Below, one piece after another: positions 5,084 through 5,745 of a stretch of DNA of 5,745 nt. Location: NCBI GenBank assembly GCA_023416545.1, contig JAEZHO010000200.1, positions 1 to 5,745 of the forward strand, read 5' to 3'. The notes beneath the pieces were generated by a model. It saw only the letters and a list, made by a program, of their open reading frames with translations. It had not been told where the DNA came from and made no database searches. The DNA is from Pseudomonadota bacterium. GTDB lineage: Bacteria > Pseudomonadota > Alphaproteobacteria > Rhizobiales > Rhizobiaceae. Position numbers and translations under genes: made by a program. Position 1 is the stretch's first letter. The number at the start of each line of letters is the position of its first letter.

Positions 5084-5230
5084 TCAATCCGCCGGCGCGG
5101 CCGGGTTCTGTTGCCGATCCCCCACCGCCGGCGGCGGGGTCGTGTTGTCGCCGGCCTCTGGGATCATCGTCAGCCCCATCACGAGGAGGACGAGGACGAC
5201 GACAATTCCGATCAACAGATTTCTGCTCAT
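5084..5230 (-). CDS. Small single-span membrane protein, function unknown
   Basis: The 48-residue protein starts at ATG 5230, with a modest GGGAAAG site five bases upstream. Residues 1-4 (MSRN) are followed by one strongly hydrophobic helix, LLIGIVVVLVLLVMGLTMIP (5-24). After it comes a Pro/Asn/Asp-rich tail (PEAGDNTTPPPAVGDRQQN...) of about 24 residues that would probably lie in the periplasm. There is no lipobox cysteine. The same frame is open further upstream to 5332, but that extension overlaps trpE and is low-complexity arginine-rich shadow sequence. I recall short proteins of this kind annotated as hypothetical in rhizobia, but know no function. It lies 70 bases after trpE in the same direction; a long hairpin fills that gap. 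Confidence 0.6.
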   Translation of the reverse strand: MSRNLLIGIVVVLVLLVMGLTMIPEAGDNTTPPPAVGDRQQNPAAPAD

Positions 5231-5235
5231 GTGTC

Positions 5236-5277
5236 TTTCCCGGTTCGAGAGATGCGTTCCATCTCCCAAACCGGAAA
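5236..5277 (-). other. Long hairpin between trpE and the small membrane-protein gene
   Basis: Arms 5274-5260 and 5254-5240 pair over 15 consecutive positions around a 5-base loop. In the minus-strand RNA the two apparent mismatches become G-U pairs. With one bulged base, TTT (5277-5275) and AAA (5238-5236) extend the stem. No U-tract follows, so it is not a standard intrinsic terminator. Its distal arm contains most of the GGGAAAG that would be the ribosome-binding site of the 48-aa gene, so the hairpin could limit translation of that gene, or protect the 3' end of the trpE mRNA. Confidence 0.5.
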
Positions 5278-5300
5278 CATCGCAAAAGGTTGCCGGCGGC

Positions 5301-5745
5301 CTATGCCGCCTGGACCTCGCGCCTGCGGGCAAGATGCGCCACGACGTTCTCGATCATCCGCATGCCGGCATCCTGGCCGAGCGTCATGATCGATTCCGGA
5401 TGGAACTGCACCGCCGCGATCGGCTCCTTTACGTGCTCGATGCCCATGATCGTCCCGTCCTCGCTCTCCGCCGTGATGGTGAAGTCCGGATGCAGCGTCC
5501 TCGGATCGGCGAAGATCGAATGGTAGCGGCCGACGGTGACCTCGTGCGAAAGCCCGGAGAAGACGACGCCCGGCTCCAGGACCCTTATGCGCGACGGCTT
5601 GCCGTGCATCGGCACGGCGAGATGGCGTAGTTCCCCGCCATAGGCTTCCGCCAGCGCCTGCAGCCCGAGGCAGACGCCGAAGATCGGCAGCCCCTTCGCG
5701 CGCGCCGTCCGGATGGTCGCCTTGCAGTCGAAATCCCTGGGATTG
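5301..5745 (-). CDS. trpE: Anthranilate synthase, glutamine amidotransferase domain (3' end of trpE/trpE(G), partial)
   Basis: The visible 147 residues are the C-terminal part of a class I glutamine amidotransferase, which supplies ammonia to convert chorismate to anthranilate in tryptophan synthesis. The fragment begins at NPRDFD, just after the usual SPGPG loop. The nucleophile Cys25 (fragment numbering) lies in GVCLGLQALAEAYGG, the catalytic His115 and Glu117 in VQFHPES, and the TrpG-type GKPSRIRV and VGRYHSIF stretches are intact. The end, SIMTLGQDAGMRMIENVVAHLARR, matches my memory of the fused TrpE-TrpG protein of rhizobia, hence the symbol. The fusion cannot be confirmed because the 5' part is outside the window, so a separate trpG is the alternative. 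The stop is TAG at 5301-5303. No clear intrinsic terminator with a U-tract follows. Confidence 0.87.
   Translation of the reverse strand, partial: NPRDFDCKATIRTARAKGLPIFGVCLGLQALAEAYGGELRHLAVPMHGKPSRIRVLEPGVVFSGLSHEVTVGRYHSIFADPRTLHPDFTITAESEDGTIMGIEHVKEPIAAVQFHPESIMTLGQDAGMRMIENVVAHLARRREVQAA

Noticed and set aside
5231..5332. A longer 82-aa version of the small membrane protein starting at 5332
   Set aside because: The added 34 residues overlap trpE in another frame and are Arg-rich shadow sequence. The ATG at 5230 has a ribosome-binding site and gives a typical short-anchor N-terminus.
1..5745. Mobile elements, CRISPR, tRNA or phage-type defence systems
   Set aside because: No spaced direct repeats, transposase or integrase reading frames, terminal inverted repeats with target duplications, or tRNA-like cloverleaf sequences were seen. 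The genes are core metabolic and transport functions with uniform composition.

Overview
The window looks like chromosomal core sequence from a GC-rich alphaproteobacterium, most probably Rhizobiaceae (Sinorhizobium/Ensifer, Rhizobium or Agrobacterium-like). The basis is the rhizobial-type C-terminus of an anthranilate synthase at the right edge, a divergent ClpP paralogue of the rhizobial type, and the gene order (benE-like, clpP, hupE-like, CDF transporter/queF, trpE). From memory that order resembles the Sinorhizobium meliloti region between leuA and trpE(G). I see no insertion sequence, phage, CRISPR array, tRNA or rRNA.

Layout, left to right. Positions 1-234 (minus strand) hold a predicted promoter (TTGTCA-N17-TATAGA), a 41-codon ORF with six leucines in eleven residues, and nested inverted repeats that can pair in alternative ways. 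I read this as a leader-peptide attenuator for a gene just outside the left edge, possibly leuA. Next come a BenE-family transporter (263-1447, minus) and a clpP paralogue (1656-2243, minus) with its own strong terminator (1603-1630). A divergent intergenic region (2244-2457) leads into a HupE/UreJ-family membrane protein (2458-3045, plus), closed by a strong hairpin terminator (3059-3088) that also faces the convergent queF.

From 3110 to the right edge every gene is on the minus strand. Read in transcription order they are: the end of a trpE/trpE(G) gene (5301-5745, cut by the window edge); a 48-aa single-span membrane protein (5084-5230); a HigA-type XRE antitoxin without a visible toxin (4644-4946); and a translationally coupled pair made of a YiiP-like cation diffusion facilitator (3571-4488) and queF (3110-3574), overlapping by ATGA. 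A terminator-like hairpin (4543-4572) separates higA from the CDF-queF pair.

Functionally these are mostly independent housekeeping units: benzoate-type uptake, proteolysis, Ni/Co-type transport, divalent metal efflux, queuosine precursor reduction and tryptophan synthesis. The protein-coding content is ordinary. The points worth a second look are the leader ORF and its structures, the substituted metal site in the CDF protein, the toxin-less HigA with a palindrome upstream, a 15-bp hairpin next to the small membrane-protein gene, and a dyad spanning the predicted hupE promoter. I do not see a wholly new multi-gene system.
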